Assembly: GCA_034440635.1 (NCBI GenBank)
Contig: JAOTON010000767.1
Span: 372,001 to 436,000 of the forward strand
Source: Lepas anatifera
Taxonomy: Eukaryota > Arthropoda > Thecostraca > Lepadidae
Direction of reading: 5' to 3'
DNA length: 64,000 bases
The translations under genes were made by a program, and so were the position numbers. The notes below the pieces were generated by a model. The model did not search any database. It had not been told where the DNA came from and saw only the letters and a program-made list of their open reading frames with translations. This document shows, in pieces, positions 34,441 through 47,000 of this stretch. The first letter of the stretch is position 1; each line of letters opens with the position of its first letter.

Positions 34441-35430
34441 CGCGTCCGCCTAGACCACGCGACACAGACACGACTCGTCGGACGCCCAGCCCTGGCCGGT
34501 GTTAGGTTTCTATGCGCGCGTCGGGTCCCCGGACGCCGGCCGTGCCGATCGGTATTCGGGGCGCGCGCCGACCGAAAACGAGCCGCCGCCACCGCCGCGA
34601 ATGAATGAAGCTGCTCACCTGTTAGCCCTGAGCTCGTCACTCCAGGTGCGTGACAAAACTGGGCGAGTATTTCGGCAGCGCGCGGCGCGGGATTCCTGCG
34701 CGTGCTGAGAGGCTGCGCGGCCCCGATGCGGGCACAAACGTGCGATGATTGTGTCGCGCGTCGTCCGGCGGCCGCCCGTCGATGGCTATCGTGCGATTTG
34801 TTCTGACGTGCGGCGCAGGCCGTTAGAGTCTGAGCGCGTATCTGCGGCACGCATGTAGACCGGGAGGAATTGGCCGCCGGCAGTGTGTGCGTTTTTACCC
34901 GGAGTTAGTGTCGGCTGGGGCGTATAATCGCATCAGCCGTGATACAGCAGTGCTACGTGAACGAGGTTGCACCGCGAATAAACGGTTATGAGACCATTCG
35001 TTTGGGGAGCACGTGAAGCCGCCGATAATCGATTTTACAACCGTCGTAAATTTCGAAACAAGAACATCTGATGGTGTTCTCGAAACCGAAATCACACGTG
35101 TGGAATAGCAATAGAAAGCGGCGATGAGCGGGCCGGTCGGCCGCCGCCGGAGCGCCGGTGGTAGTGGGGAGCGCCAGCCCAGCCGGCTGATTACACGGAG
35201 CTCCCCGGCGTGAGCGCATACCGCGACAGCGATCGGCGCCAATTTCTGCGGCGGCTGTCGGTGGCTGGGGCGCCGATTCATCGTGAGCATTTCCATAGTG
35301 TGCGGTGGCAAACAGCCGATGGATCACGGTGGCGACGGGCGGCGGCGAGCGCTCACACTTCCCCAATTACCGCCGCGCCGGCCGCCCGATCGCGGCTCCT
35401 CACACTGTCGCCGGCTTTCGCACGAACAGT
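34440..35430. promoter_or_regulatory. Two GC-rich islands (34440-34870 and 35100-35420)
   Basis: CpG-rich blocks separated by AT-rich sequence containing ataatcgatttta and ataatcgcatcag words. Embedded ctgattacacgg and ccccaattaccgcc look like homeodomain-type sites. Long frames (172 and 138 codons) are compositional. Confidence 0.3.
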
Positions 35431-37365
35431 AGTGGCGTTTGGGGTAGAGGCCCGAAGACCGTGGATTTCCCCTGAAGGCTAAGTTTTAGAATCACATCTC
35501 ACCCCGGGATCCAAATTGGATTCCACTACCACCTTGGGTGCATATAGCCAAAGCAGCTGAAGTGCCCTAAAGCCACAATCATTGGTTCCGTCCCCACCGA
35601 TTTAAGTTTTGCTTCACGGATGTCCCGCGCGTGCAGCTATTGAAAAAGACGCGGAGAGAATGGAACCCCGGGTAATTGCCATCGGATTTCAGATAAATCA
35701 TAACAGGGCATCGTTTCTGTCATGCACAAGGGGTGTTTGCGGGCTCATATCGAACAGGAGTGATAGCTTCGTGCCATTTATGAGTCATTTTTAGCTGGTA
35801 AAATATAAATGCCCACGGAAATAAACGTGGGAATCAATCTAACTGAGTTCCTAAGTTTGAATGCTGCAGTGCAGGCCGCAAAGTTGGAAATATGACCATT
35901 CACAATGGCTTCAACAAACCATCCCAATAGTTTTGACGTGTGATGAGAACACCATCGGATCGTCGGGGGAGAGGGGAGGGGTGCGATAGGACTGGAAACT
36001 CATTGGGATAGTGGACCAGCCTCTGGCCTGCCATAAAGTACTACGATACATGAAAATGTCTAGTTTTCACTTTACGCAGGAAGGGGAGAACGCTTTAAAT
36101 GGTCGTCAGGTACGCCGGTATTTGGTGCAAGATGTCGCCCGTAGCATAGGTGGTAAAATGAATGAACATCGCCATTCTGGGGGTTATGGCGTGTCTACTG
36201 CGATTGCCATTTTGCGATGAATGAAAATGCCAGGCGCTGTGGAATGCCGCGCTGGCGGTGCCCCTGGTTAGCGTTTATTTGGGCCGATGTTCCCACTTAA
36301 GGCTCATTCATACTGGCTCATACGATTCGTCCGGACCCATTGCAATCGCCTTCCGTGATAGTTGACGCCCATGTCCTTGTTCCAATTAGATGGAATCCCA
36401 ATCCATCGGATTGAGCTCCAATCCAATCCTCGGATCGGATGGAATTATTTTTTTTGTTCATTATTTCAGTAATCACCCCGTTCAGCCGCTTTGCAACTCC
36501 CAAACCGGTTGGAATCAAGTTGATACGAATGACCCTTTGATCTTATGGGACGGGGACGAGCCGTATGGCCCCAATATATCAATATTGGATAGAGCTTGTG
36601 AAAACAGCTGCCTGGGCGAAGAGCTTTATTGGTTGAAGGAATGAAGATGGGGGCGGGAGGAAAAGTGAAAAAGGTGCCCAGGAAAGGTGAAAATAAGAAG
36701 CGGTAAAATTTCGACCTGCCAATTTTACGCAATATGCATAAGTACATATATGGGTCGCGTCTAGAGCGGAAGTCTTGGAAAGTTGAAATGGTTTGCTGCC
36801 GTGAATTTTAAACAGCTTCAAGTGAGCAGATAGGCATTTTTAAGCTGTAGGCATTTGAGCGACGATAGCAATTTGAGATAGCTTAAGAACGCAAATCAAG
36901 GTTCTAAGGGGACTTCTGTATGAAATTAAGCGAAAGCAAATTTTGACTCCGCGCGTGGTTTTTGGTCGCTTGACTCGTGCTTGCTTTCAATCCATTATCC
37001 TCTTTGGACCAGTCATCAGTGCTCTCCTTTGCATAAAACACCCGGCTGCCATGCGTATATTCCTCTATCGGTCCTACCGAAAGTAGACTGTTTGTATTCC
37101 AACCACATTCTAAGCCGACACCAAATACAGCCAGGCACGGACAGAAAGCTCATAGCTCATGCAAGGCGGCGCTCAATGCGTACAGTCACATGCAGAGCAC
37201 AGACACCATTCACATCACACAAATCAAACGGTGCAAACGGGCATCGGGGCGGGATACGGCTCCTCGCAGGGAGTCGTTGGCGCATTGCTAATGACACGCC
37301 GTCTGTCTGCCTCCACTGGGACCGATCGCTAGCTCTCGGCAGAGTCATCGAAGCCACCGGCTAAT
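35431..37365. other. Intronic sequence, no gene recognised
   Basis: Near 36395-36440 the words aatcc/ggat and ggatcggatggaatt recur, a small degenerate repeat. No exon or RNA gene seen. Confidence 0.35.
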
Positions 37366-37800
37366 TGGACTCTTACCGCGGCGGCCGACACGCCGACCGC
37401 GCGGCCCGCTCCCATCACATGCACCTTACACGCGCTCTCGTATTCGGGAGCAGCGGCCAAACGAGCCGCTGATTAGCATAGCACCGGCATTAGCCGACAG
37501 CTGATGAACTGGCGATGCACGCCGGGCGGTTATCTAATCGCGGTGGAATCGCGACGCGGCGGCGCGGCCGCGATCGCCGCAGATTTACACCTATCGTTTG
37601 ACATCGCCGCCGCTGCTGGGGGTGAAAGCGATCGGAGGCCGCCAGAAAACCCACACGTCGGCGCCGATATCGGGCCGATATAAATGGTCGCCGCTGATGA
37701 TGCCGCCGCCGGGGGCTCGGATTCGGTTACCGGGGTGAACGGTGAATGAATGAACGAGAGCGGCCGGCTGCGTGGCGGATAAACAGACAATTAGGACATG
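37366..37800. promoter_or_regulatory. GC-rich island with dense TAAT/ATTA words
   Basis: gctaattggac, ctgattagcatag, gcattagccgac, gttatctaatcgcgg and gacaattagg occur within about 430 bp, together with gatatcgggccgatataaatgg. Clustered homeodomain-type cores in CpG-rich DNA are typical of developmental enhancers; function is inferred. Confidence 0.35.
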
Positions 37801-38211
37801 CTGACATAGGCGTAATGACGCGCGGAATTGATACGGCGATTTATGGTGTCTGGAGACGTTTTGGTGGGGATGGCGCGGGTACCTGCCGGGATTTTTATTG
37901 CTGTTGGGACCCTGGGGAATTGTTATGTTCGCAATGTTATATTTGTATCGATAGCTTCTGTCCGGTTGCAAGCCGCTCATGCAATGTGGCCTGATATCGG
38001 GTGCATGCAGTACTGAGACAACGTCAGGTGCGTGCGGCCCCAACGGCGTGCGGAGATCTAAAAGGGGACACGTTTTGGATGTGCACATTAACCAAGCACT
38101 ACACTGTAAACAAACACATTCCGCGCTAGTCGCCTCCGCTTAAAACACACACGACACACACTCTAGCACTGTTCACCGCCACTGTTCACCAGCCACCAGC
38201 ACTTCCTCCGG

Positions 38212-38300
38212 CACAGTCTGTCAATCACTCGAGTCTGTTTCCCCCGCCACAGTCTGTCAATCACTCGAGTCTGTTTCCCCCGCCACAGTCTGTCAATCAC
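38212..38300. repeat. 36 bp tandem repeat, about 2.5 copies
   Basis: cacagtctgtcaatcactcg recurs at 38212, 38248 and 38284, an exact 36 bp period. A shorter duplication (cactgttcaccgc/cactgttcaccag) lies just upstream at 38167. Confidence 0.95.
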
Positions 38301-38530
38301 TCGGTTGGCTGCCTCTTGTCCGCTGCGCGGGCGGCAGCGCCGTCGTCTGCCAGCCCCTGCGCTGTCTCTGGCCACACTGTCAACAAGCTACATCGCCGCC
38401 CGCGACCCCCGCTATATACGATGACCATATTTGGAGTTGGCCTCCGCGACGTCACGGCTTCAGTCGCGGAGGCCTCGCGAGCCACGCGCGCTCACTGGCT
38501 GATGGAAACTGAAGGGGCGGGGCTTATTTA
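38300..38530. promoter_or_regulatory. Promoter-like cluster: CArG box, CRE-like and GC box
   Basis: Contains gctatatacg (TATA-like, 38411), CCATATTTGG (38425), gcgacgtcacgg (CRE-like, about 38447) and ggggcggggc (GC box, about 38513) in about 110 bp. No first exon is identified, so it may be an enhancer or a non-coding promoter. Confidence 0.3.
38425..38434. promoter_or_regulatory. CArG box CCATATTTGG
   Basis: Exact CC(A/T)6GG, 20 bp or so from a CRE-like GACGTCA, a pairing seen in immediate-early promoters. Candidate SRF site. Confidence 0.45.
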
Positions 38531-38794
38531 CAGTCTAGAATGGAGACGTGGTGCTGGAACGAAAATCGGTCTTATGAAGCATTGGGTAGGACTTTAGTCC
38601 TCGCGGTTTTCCACCTGGGATTTACGGCCAGTTGAATCGGACGTCCGGTGTGGTATGGTTTATTGTTTATTCTATCTATTGTTGAATGGAAGAATATATG
38701 AATGAAAGCGATCGGAATAATTGTGAAAGTTCTGCGAATCATATCTTGATTTGATGCCGCCGAATCGGTTGCTAATGTTCGGGTATCAAGGGTT

Positions 38795-39064
38795 CATAGG
38801 CGGATCTAGTGGCCAAGAAGGCACTTGCCCCCCCTTCTCTACTGATACACTGTCGGCGCTCCCTAAAATGCTCACGGAACGCCCCCTACCCATGGTCGAT
38901 GGCGCCCCGTGAAATGTCGCTTCACACCCCCTCCCTCCCCCGGTGCGAGTATGGGCGCCCCCCTGATATGATTTGGCGCCCACCTGATGATAAGCTTTGC
39001 CATCGGAAAGTTGCGCCCAGGGGTTCGGATGGCGCCCCCAGCGGCAGTCCTGGATCCGCCTATA
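38795..39064. mobile_element. hAT-like MITE, about 270 bp
   Basis: Ends cataggcggatctag and ctggatccgcctata form terminal inverted repeats. The interior carries repeated ggcgcccc/cgccccc blocks and no open frame of note. The style matches the other ggatccgcc-ended elements here but the interior is distinct from family A. Confidence 0.7.
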
Positions 39065-40190
39065 GAAGGGGATTGTTTCTGTATAAATAAGACGGGTTTT
39101 GTCCACCCGTGTAACCATTCCTAAGCTGAATCCTTCAGACCGGATTTCATTAACAAACTGCGGTGGTTTGTGGTGAATCCTGTCTGGGAGATATTGAACA
39201 AGTCATTGCGAACACCCACTAATATTTGAAGGAACTAATGCATCATGATATTTGCAGTGTTGTCTGGTCCAATCATGTCTGCAATGACAGTAGAGTGGTC
39301 TGATTTCTTTCCAATGAGCTGCTGGATAATTTAGACATTTTTTAACGATGGCCGGGAATATTTTTTTACGCTAGTTTCGGTGAGACTCATGAGTTATGCA
39401 GTCTTTGCTTTGGCTGGAGGTAAAGAAAGTTCAATTGTTGTCCTAGACTCCTCGAAATAGTCGCGACCGTGTTTTCATCCAGCGACTTGATAACATTTAC
39501 ATGTCGGTCAGGAGCCTTTGTTTGAATCTGAACTTTTCTTCCGACAGCTGCGATTAAAGTTGATGGGCCAAAATCAGGTGTGTATTGTCCTGGAGTTCTG
39601 CTACCCTCCGTGTATTTCCTCCGTATCTCCAGGCTCTAGGATTCCGTGCCAGAGAAACCACGTGTCTAATCCCGGATTCGCCTGTATAAGAAAAGCATTC
39701 AGGACAAGGTCTTCTTGCAAGACAGTCTGATTATAATGTTGCACCGGGAAAAGCAAGATGCTGCAGCGCGCTCTGTGTTTCGCAAACGATTCTGCTCCCA
39801 GTATTATCTTCCAATCGGCTCGCTTGGTCACCCTGGCTGGTGGGCTTTCAGCGCGTCAGAATCCACTTTCCTGTCCCTTTGTGCACAATGGGCCCGGCTC
39901 GTGTTTTCTCCGGTTGAAATCCAGTGACCTGGATCGGCGGCAGCAGGTGCGATTTGGCTCGTTGGGCATGCAGCAGGCGTCGGCACCGGCTCGCTCTAAG
40001 TCCACCCTCGCCCTGTGCGTGGCCGCTCTGAATTCGGACGTGGCCGACATACACATGCGACAGCGGGCCGGAGGTGCAGCCTGCACAGTGACAGTGTGCT
40101 GCATCATTGGAAGACAGGTCCGGTGCCGATAACACGATAACCGGCCAGCTCTGTCTGTCCGCGCCGCCCGCTGACCCAGAACCGGGTCCG
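39065..40190. other. Intronic sequence, no gene recognised
   Basis: AT-rich to 39.7 kb then more GC-rich. Open frames of 70-125 codons overlap in several frames without domain content. Confidence 0.4.
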
Positions 40191-41080
40191 ACCCCACTGC
40201 GTCAGCACGGGTACCCGGGACAACCGGACCACACCGACCACAGGAACCCGGGACAACCGGACCACACTGACCACAGGTACCGGGACAAAGCGGGCCACAC
40301 TGACCACAGGTACCGGGACAACCGGACCACACCGACCACAGGTACCCGGGACAACCGGGTCCGACCCCACTGCGTCAGCACGGGTACCCGGGACAACCGG
40401 CCACACTGACCACGGGTACCCGGGACAACCGGGTCCGACCCCACTGCGTCAGCACGGGTACCCGGGACAACCGGGCCACACTGACCACGGGTACCCGGGA
40501 CAACCGGGTCCGACCCCACTGCGTCAGCACGGGTACCCGGGACAACCGGGCCACACTGACCACGGGTACCCGGGACAACCGGACCACACCGACCACAGGT
40601 ACCCGGGACAACCGGACCACACTGACTACAGGAACCGGGGACAACCGGACCACACCGACCACAGGTACCCGGGACAACCGGACCACACCGACCACAGGAA
40701 CCCGGGACAACCGGACCACACCGACCACAGGAACCCGGGACAACCGGACCACACCGACCACAGGTACCCGGGACAACCGAACCACACTCCCACTGACCAC
40801 AGGTACCCGGGGCAACCGAACCACACTCCCACTGACCACAGGTACCCGCGACAACCGGACCACACTGACTACAGGAAACGGGGACAACCGGACCACACTG
40901 ACCACAGGAACCGGAACAACCGGGCCACACTGACCACGGGTACCCGGGACAACCGGACCACACCGACCACAGGTACCGGGAAAACCGGACAACACCGACC
41001 ACAGGTACCCGCGACAACCGGACCACACTCAACACGGGTACCCGGGACAACCGACCACACTGACCACACTGACCACAGCA
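40190..41080. repeat. 33 bp minisatellite with a local higher-order unit
   Basis: The basic unit is approximately ggtacccgggacaaccggac plus cacaccgaccaca. In 40186-40520 it alternates with a longer variant carrying tccgaccccactgcgtcagc, recurring at 40360, 40433 and 40509 (73-76 bp). Because 33 is divisible by three, minus-strand frames stay open for up to 282 codons (11-residue repeats of the [11 protein letters not shown] type) in more than one frame, so they are not evidence for a gene. Confidence 0.95.
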
Positions 41081-44000
41081 ACCTGAGACAACCGAGCCCT
41101 GGCCTGGGTCCCAAGCCCCGGAATCAGCACAGCTGTGTGGGACGCGATATCGTCATACCGCTGAAAGGGCCCTAAAGCACCAATAAACACACAGAAAACT
41201 CCTGAATCCTACCCAACCAATTTAGCTATCTAATGGGGGAATGACGGCATAGGAAGTTAATCCGTTAAGTTTGTGCTAAGACAGCTATGATGCAGACCTC
41301 GTTGATGGGTGACACCTTCCTCTAGAATTCTTTCGAGAACTGGACTCCTTTTGAGCGATCTAAGCATCATCGCGAGGGTGGAATTATATCCTACGGGAAC
41401 ACTTAGTGCTTAGATCATATTTTCATAAGACACCTGTCTTTGTTTTGGGGCAGGATTTCGGGTCTCCGGTTCATTTCGAGACCTACCTGCAGAAGCTGAT
41501 GACAGCTCTGTAACCGATGGTGAATCTGTATGAAACATTTTTTACCGAGTTGGTTGTCATGGCAAGTTCGAGGAGCCCCTTCAACCTAGAAAACTATTTA
41601 AAATTTGCCGTCTTCAATGAGTCTCAGATTTGAGAAGTTGGTTCTAGACAAGGAGGGACGAGTACATGTGCGCCTACTGACTATGCAGTCGATTTAAAGC
41701 GCGTTTTAGTATATTTGACCGAGGTAGGCTTTGACGTCACCTATAACCCAAAGAGAGTTAGACAAAATAGTAGTATGTAAACTATAGATGGCTGTATTGA
41801 CGAACTTAAAACACTGAACTGATTTTTAGTACCTGAGAAGCCACTATAACGATGGGTGCGACATGCTTGCGCTGAACCGCCCTAAACCCCAACACTCACG
41901 CACTACAGACTTTGTTTTTGTTGCGAGTTGGAATGCTCCGGGGAATTATGTGAACGACTTCAACGAACACATGGGAAACAATGATTGCTTCGAAATCGGT
42001 AAAAGATTGAAGTATGGAGCAATGACCTCCTTGGGCTGCACAAAGAGAGTCATGGTGTTGAAAGGTCAGGGAACACTGTTCTAAAGATGCTGTTGGCAGG
42101 AAGTTGGATGGACGTCTGATATGACTGACACATTGTTGGATAGGAAAGCTCTATCGTAATGCATTTATATTTTCGATCATTTGTTTATCCGAATGATTTC
42201 CAACCGAAGACAAGCTTACAAGTTGTCGAAAGGGGAGCAATGGAGCATATAAATGCCAGGGAGTGGACGACATAAAGAATTTCGGAACCAGTCCTCGGGG
42301 TCGGCCACGGCACTCCAGGCTTGAAAACAATCAGCTGTCTCTTTTCTTGAACATATTTGCCTTAAGCAGCTAAATCATTTGCTTCTGGAGGATCAGTGCC
42401 AAATCCTTGTACTGCGCACGTCCTTAAGAAGACAAATGTACCCTCCAAGGCGGTGCGCTTTGACGGCCCGTGTCCTGTCCTCGTTCCTCGGCCCTCCTGC
42501 AAGGGCGCCGCTAATGCCGACACGTGCAGGTGTTCTGTTTCGGTGCTTGTGAACGGTGGCAGTGGCCGCCGAGCCGGTGATTTGTGTCCGTCTCCTCACC
42601 GGCTCAGTGCAGGCTGTGAGTGTGAAGCACCGGCTGGGCGTAACCGGCGATTGTCCAGAGGTGAAAATGAGTTGTGTGCTTAGTTGGGGATTTGCGGTGC
42701 TGAGACAATCCTTCGGAATGTTTTGTCACTCTCGATGACGCTGTTTGTCTGGTTTTTGTGGATGTGCATATGTGTGTAGTGTAGCAATGGTATCAATCTT
42801 TGCCAACGGCAGTAGGAGGGGAATTTACTTGTTTCTCTCAGAAGAGTCGGGATTGTTAGCTCTGGCTGTTTGTAGCCCTCAACATTGGAGGTGCTGGTAA
42901 GTCAATTAGGCCTCTAGTTCCCGTGACGAGGATGAGTGTATATCATGAACAGTCGCGGCTGTGTGTTTCAGCAATAGTACCTATTTGGGCACCCAGCTGC
43001 TACGTTGGCTGCTTCTCAAAAAGTTTGATGTTTAGAACCGGGAAAAGTATCGTTACAGTCGTGACGCCACCTCTCGGTACCAGGACGAGGTTGTCAGGGG
43101 CAAAACTTCCGTTTTTAACAATGCCTGGTTATTAGCAGTGAACACTTGAACAGGGCTTTCCCTCCTAGACAAAGAGCGCAGGTCTGAAGACTAAGGGGAG
43201 GCATTCCGAGAAAGCTGGTTTTGCAACATTCCTATAGAACATACACCCTCCATTTTTGGTATTTCCCTTTTGATTTCTATTTTGTATAGGATTTGACATA
43301 TATTATCGATCTGCTGTTATCTTTGTGCATTAGTATTTAACGTGAGCGTGATTTACACTTGTCTTCGTGCCCATAACCACTCGGAATGCGGAAAGGTCGT
43401 AAGACTCTTAAGATAAGCGAAATTAATACGAATTTGCATTCATTGCTTCGCAAGCTCGTCGCAGTATTTATTTTCTAGTGGTGGGGGTAGTCATATCGAG
43501 CAATTAAAACCCATTCCGATTTCGCTATCTGTTTAGTCAACCAGAGAGAACAATGATCAGCTTTTGCCGTGTTTAACTGAGGGGCAGTAACACCACAAAA
43601 TGGCAAAGACAACATTTAAATTGCTGACTTCGGCACTAATTTCAGAGCAAGTCATTGTTGTGGGGAGTTAATCTGGCCACCAGAAGAGGCGCCCAGGCCT
43701 CCAGCCTCTCCCCCTTCTCCAGAACGGGAGGGAGGGGATGAGATGGCGCTGATGAACAATTTAACTGATATTGAGACGAGTTGTATGAGTGTCTTCAAAA
43801 CATGGTTTGTATCCAAATAGGCGAGCAATTTTCATTGACTTGCAGATTTAAGACCCATTCATATTTAACAGAATCTGCTGATTTATTTGTATCAATAATC
43901 TCCTCACGTGTTTTGCAAACTCAACCGGCAGAAATATTGGCAGGTTATCCCATGTGTAAATAGGCCATTATACTTGGTGATAGGCAAAGGAATTTCTATT

Positions 44001-45100
44001 GTCTTTATCATTCTTCTAAAATCTCAGCTCTTGACAGTTCTTATTTGATTCCACCCGTATGCGCCAAAAAGCGACTTACGTCGATGTTTCGGCCCACTGT
44101 TTAGTGTCTGCCTCAACTCTGATGTCGCATGTCATGCAGCAGACCTGATAACACGGCTAGGGAAGTTTTGATTCTACCCTAACCGATGATAAGATGGGAG
44201 GGGGCTGATCCAGGTCTAAGCGTGATCTTATCAGTAGCGGTGAAACCCCTCAGGGTGCTGTCGTCCCGTCACTGCTCTGTCGTTCATCCGTCTGTGAATT
44301 ATGCTGCCTGATGACAGCACGGGTTCAAGTTCTTGGATATTCGTCTGATAACAGATTGCCGTGTCTTTTGTACACGTGGGAATAGTTTATCTTCTCCTGT
44401 GGATTGGAACTGTAACATAGAAGTGAGATGTTGTACCAGCACGATTGGTTTATGTGAGACGATGCTCGAATCACGTTTATAGTAAAACAGGCTTGTGAAA
44501 TGGAATTGCCTGATGTTCTGTTTCTCATCAACGAATGCCCAGCAACCTCCTAGAATATAGCCGCAGTGTGTGAGAATTTAGGACCAGCGTCAACATATAA
44601 AACACTGACATTTATTGGCTACTGCTAAAGGCCTGTTTCTGCTCAAATGCATGAGAAATGTATTCAAGCTTTAAAATTCGAGCAGAATTCATACAAGGGA
44701 TTTTCCCCGCAGAGCCGATTGACCCCCAAGCTCGCGCTAATTACCCAGGTGTAACAACATTGCTTTCGTCCTGAGGAGGCAGGCCCTGATTTCCTATTGA
44801 ATGGTCCTAGTTAATGGTCTAAGGGTTTGTTGTGTGTGAGGTGCTCAGCCGCCGTCAGCGGACTCTGGGCTGGAATCGTCGCCTGAAAGTAATCTGCTTT
44901 TGTCATTTCTGTCGCGATCAGTGATTGTCGCCTGCCACGTTGACTGAAAGCTTTCGCTAGGTAACGAATTGCATTAGTCTTCAGGCCCGGCTGTGTACGG
45001 CCCGCGCTTCGCAGGTCGGCGGAGTCAACCCTCAGTCTCCTAGGGTAAGGTCCTCTCTTCCAGGTCGGCAAAGTCAGTTCTTGGCAGTCTCAGTCTCGTC
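41081..45100. other. Intronic sequence, no gene recognised
   Basis: Mostly AT-rich, with a GC-richer patch at 42430-42660. A CArG-form word ccatttttgg occurs at 43250. No exon, RNA gene or transposon ends supported. Confidence 0.4.
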
Positions 45101-45640
45101 TGGGTACGGTCCTCGCTCCTCCAGATCGGCCGAGTTACTCCTTAGTGTTAGCCTCGGCTGGGTTCGCTCGGCGCGGGGCGAGAGGGGAGCGGCGCGGGTG
45201 GCGACCGCCTCTCCCAAACGGATGATGACCGATGCCGCCCAAAACGGGCTGTTGCGGCACGCCGGGGCCGGCCGCCGTATAATGCGACTCAGCGGCGGAG
45301 CCAGGGCCCGGAAATGCCCACCCGTGGCCGTGCACGGGCGCTGGCTTTTGTCGATAGCGGTGTGCGGGTGATGTTTGCACGTGTGCCCCGTCGCCGGGCG
45401 TGTGAGATGAGGTGTCCAGCTCCATTTGGCGCCGTCGCGCGCCAGCAATTAGGGCGGCCCGGCAGCCAATTTGCATGCTGATGTCGGCGCACGCAGCGAA
45501 ACATGTCGACAGGATAGCTTATCGGACTGGTAGTTATCGACAGCGTGCCTATCAAATTAATGACGCCGCCGGCACGGGTGTGAACCAGATGCGCCGGCTG
45601 ATATGTTCATCTTTATTTATTTGCTGTACCCCAGGCCCTG
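45100..45640. promoter_or_regulatory. GC-rich island
   Basis: CpG-rich, with gccagcaattagggcgg, gccaatttgcatgctg (octamer-like ATTTGCAT) and ggttatcgac words. Overlapping frames on both strands are compositional. Regulatory role inferred. Confidence 0.3.
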
Positions 45641-47000
45641 GACTGTAATTCAGGGGCGTCCCTGTACTTTGAGGTGTTGGTGGCATGCTGCTTCATACGT
45701 GGGCCGTCAGATATGTGCATAGGTCGTGCACGCACCCGAGTTTTTTTAGGGACGTTCAGTGACGGAGGAAGGGCTAATCGCAGGAATCACTACCACGGTT
45801 TTCCCTGCAGTTATCTGGATTCCTCTTGGCACACTTTTCGAATGACCTATCTTGGGTACATCCTCCTGACTCCATTTAATCATCCAAAATCAATATTACT
45901 TCCGCAGGGTACTTCATGGGGCGGCTGGACTCATTACCCTGCCTTTTTCACTGGAAATATCAGTCTTGCAGAAAATACCAGGGTAGGTGAAACCCGCGGA
46001 AAGTCAATGAATTTGTTCTGAACTCTTCTCGTAAACTGTTATCATTAGATGGGTTTGTGCTATTCTGCTGGGTTATTGTCGTAGCTGTGACTTTTTGGAT
46101 GACTTATTATTGTGAGAGCTCACTATCGGATTTACGTCTGACTGCTAAATCTCCCCGCTACTAAAATGTTGAACACGATTGCAGAGCGTCTCCAGCTACG
46201 TAGATACACTGCGAGAGAACCCCAGCGCGTAAATGAATGGAAAAGTGGACACAAACAACATCGTCTGTGAATTATACATGCCTCTCGATGGAGGTGCCGT
46301 TTGAGCTCGCTACCATTGCTGTGCTCTCTGTTGTCACCTTTAAGCACTGACGGCAATGGACGCCGTTTATCATACAGTTCTGTGGGCCGTATTTCATTTA
46401 TTTTTATTTGCGGCTTTTGATTTCACGCCTCATGCAGGCGTTCAATCATTTTTGCGTGTCAAGAGTGGTACCGCTGGTGAGTTATAGACTTTCCTTCGTA
46501 GCTGTCGCAATCAGATACAACTGATTTACCGTTATGGCCAGAAATGTCGCGGCGGAGACGCGCCTCAAAACTGGAGGATTCCGACCACCTGACGTACCCC
46601 TGGTGTTGTCTTTGGAACGCTGTGACTCACCGCCATCCCCAGTCCGCCCCCGAGAGAGGGTGTTCGCGCCGTTGCGGAGTATTGTTGGCCTTTTTTGAAG
46701 GGGGGCATGATATTATGAGTGAACAGTGCACTGCGGACTAAGTATCGGGAGGAATTACCGAGCTTGTGGTGGATTAGGTCGAATAAACAGAACATGGAGG
46801 TGCCGGATCTGGGAGGGGATGGGGACGCTGTCGCAATGGTGAGCACTAGCCTTACCGGACGACCAGAGAGCCGAGAGACCTCCAGATTATCGGCTGTCCT
46901 GCCACGAATGTGCTCCCTCCGCACCTTGAGGGATGCACATCGTTAGCCTTGCTGGGTGTAGTTAGGTGATCGCTGCGACCCCCGTGCCTGTGCACCACTG
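45641..47000. other. Intronic sequence, no gene recognised
   Basis: No coding exon or repeat family supported. Frames of about 115 codons near 45.7 and 46.6 kb lack domain content. Confidence 0.4.

Noticed and set aside
40202..41050. 282- and 217-codon minus-strand frames with 11-residue repeats
   Set aside because: They are produced by a 33 bp minisatellite whose period is a multiple of three, so several frames are open at once. No start context or non-repeat coding sequence.
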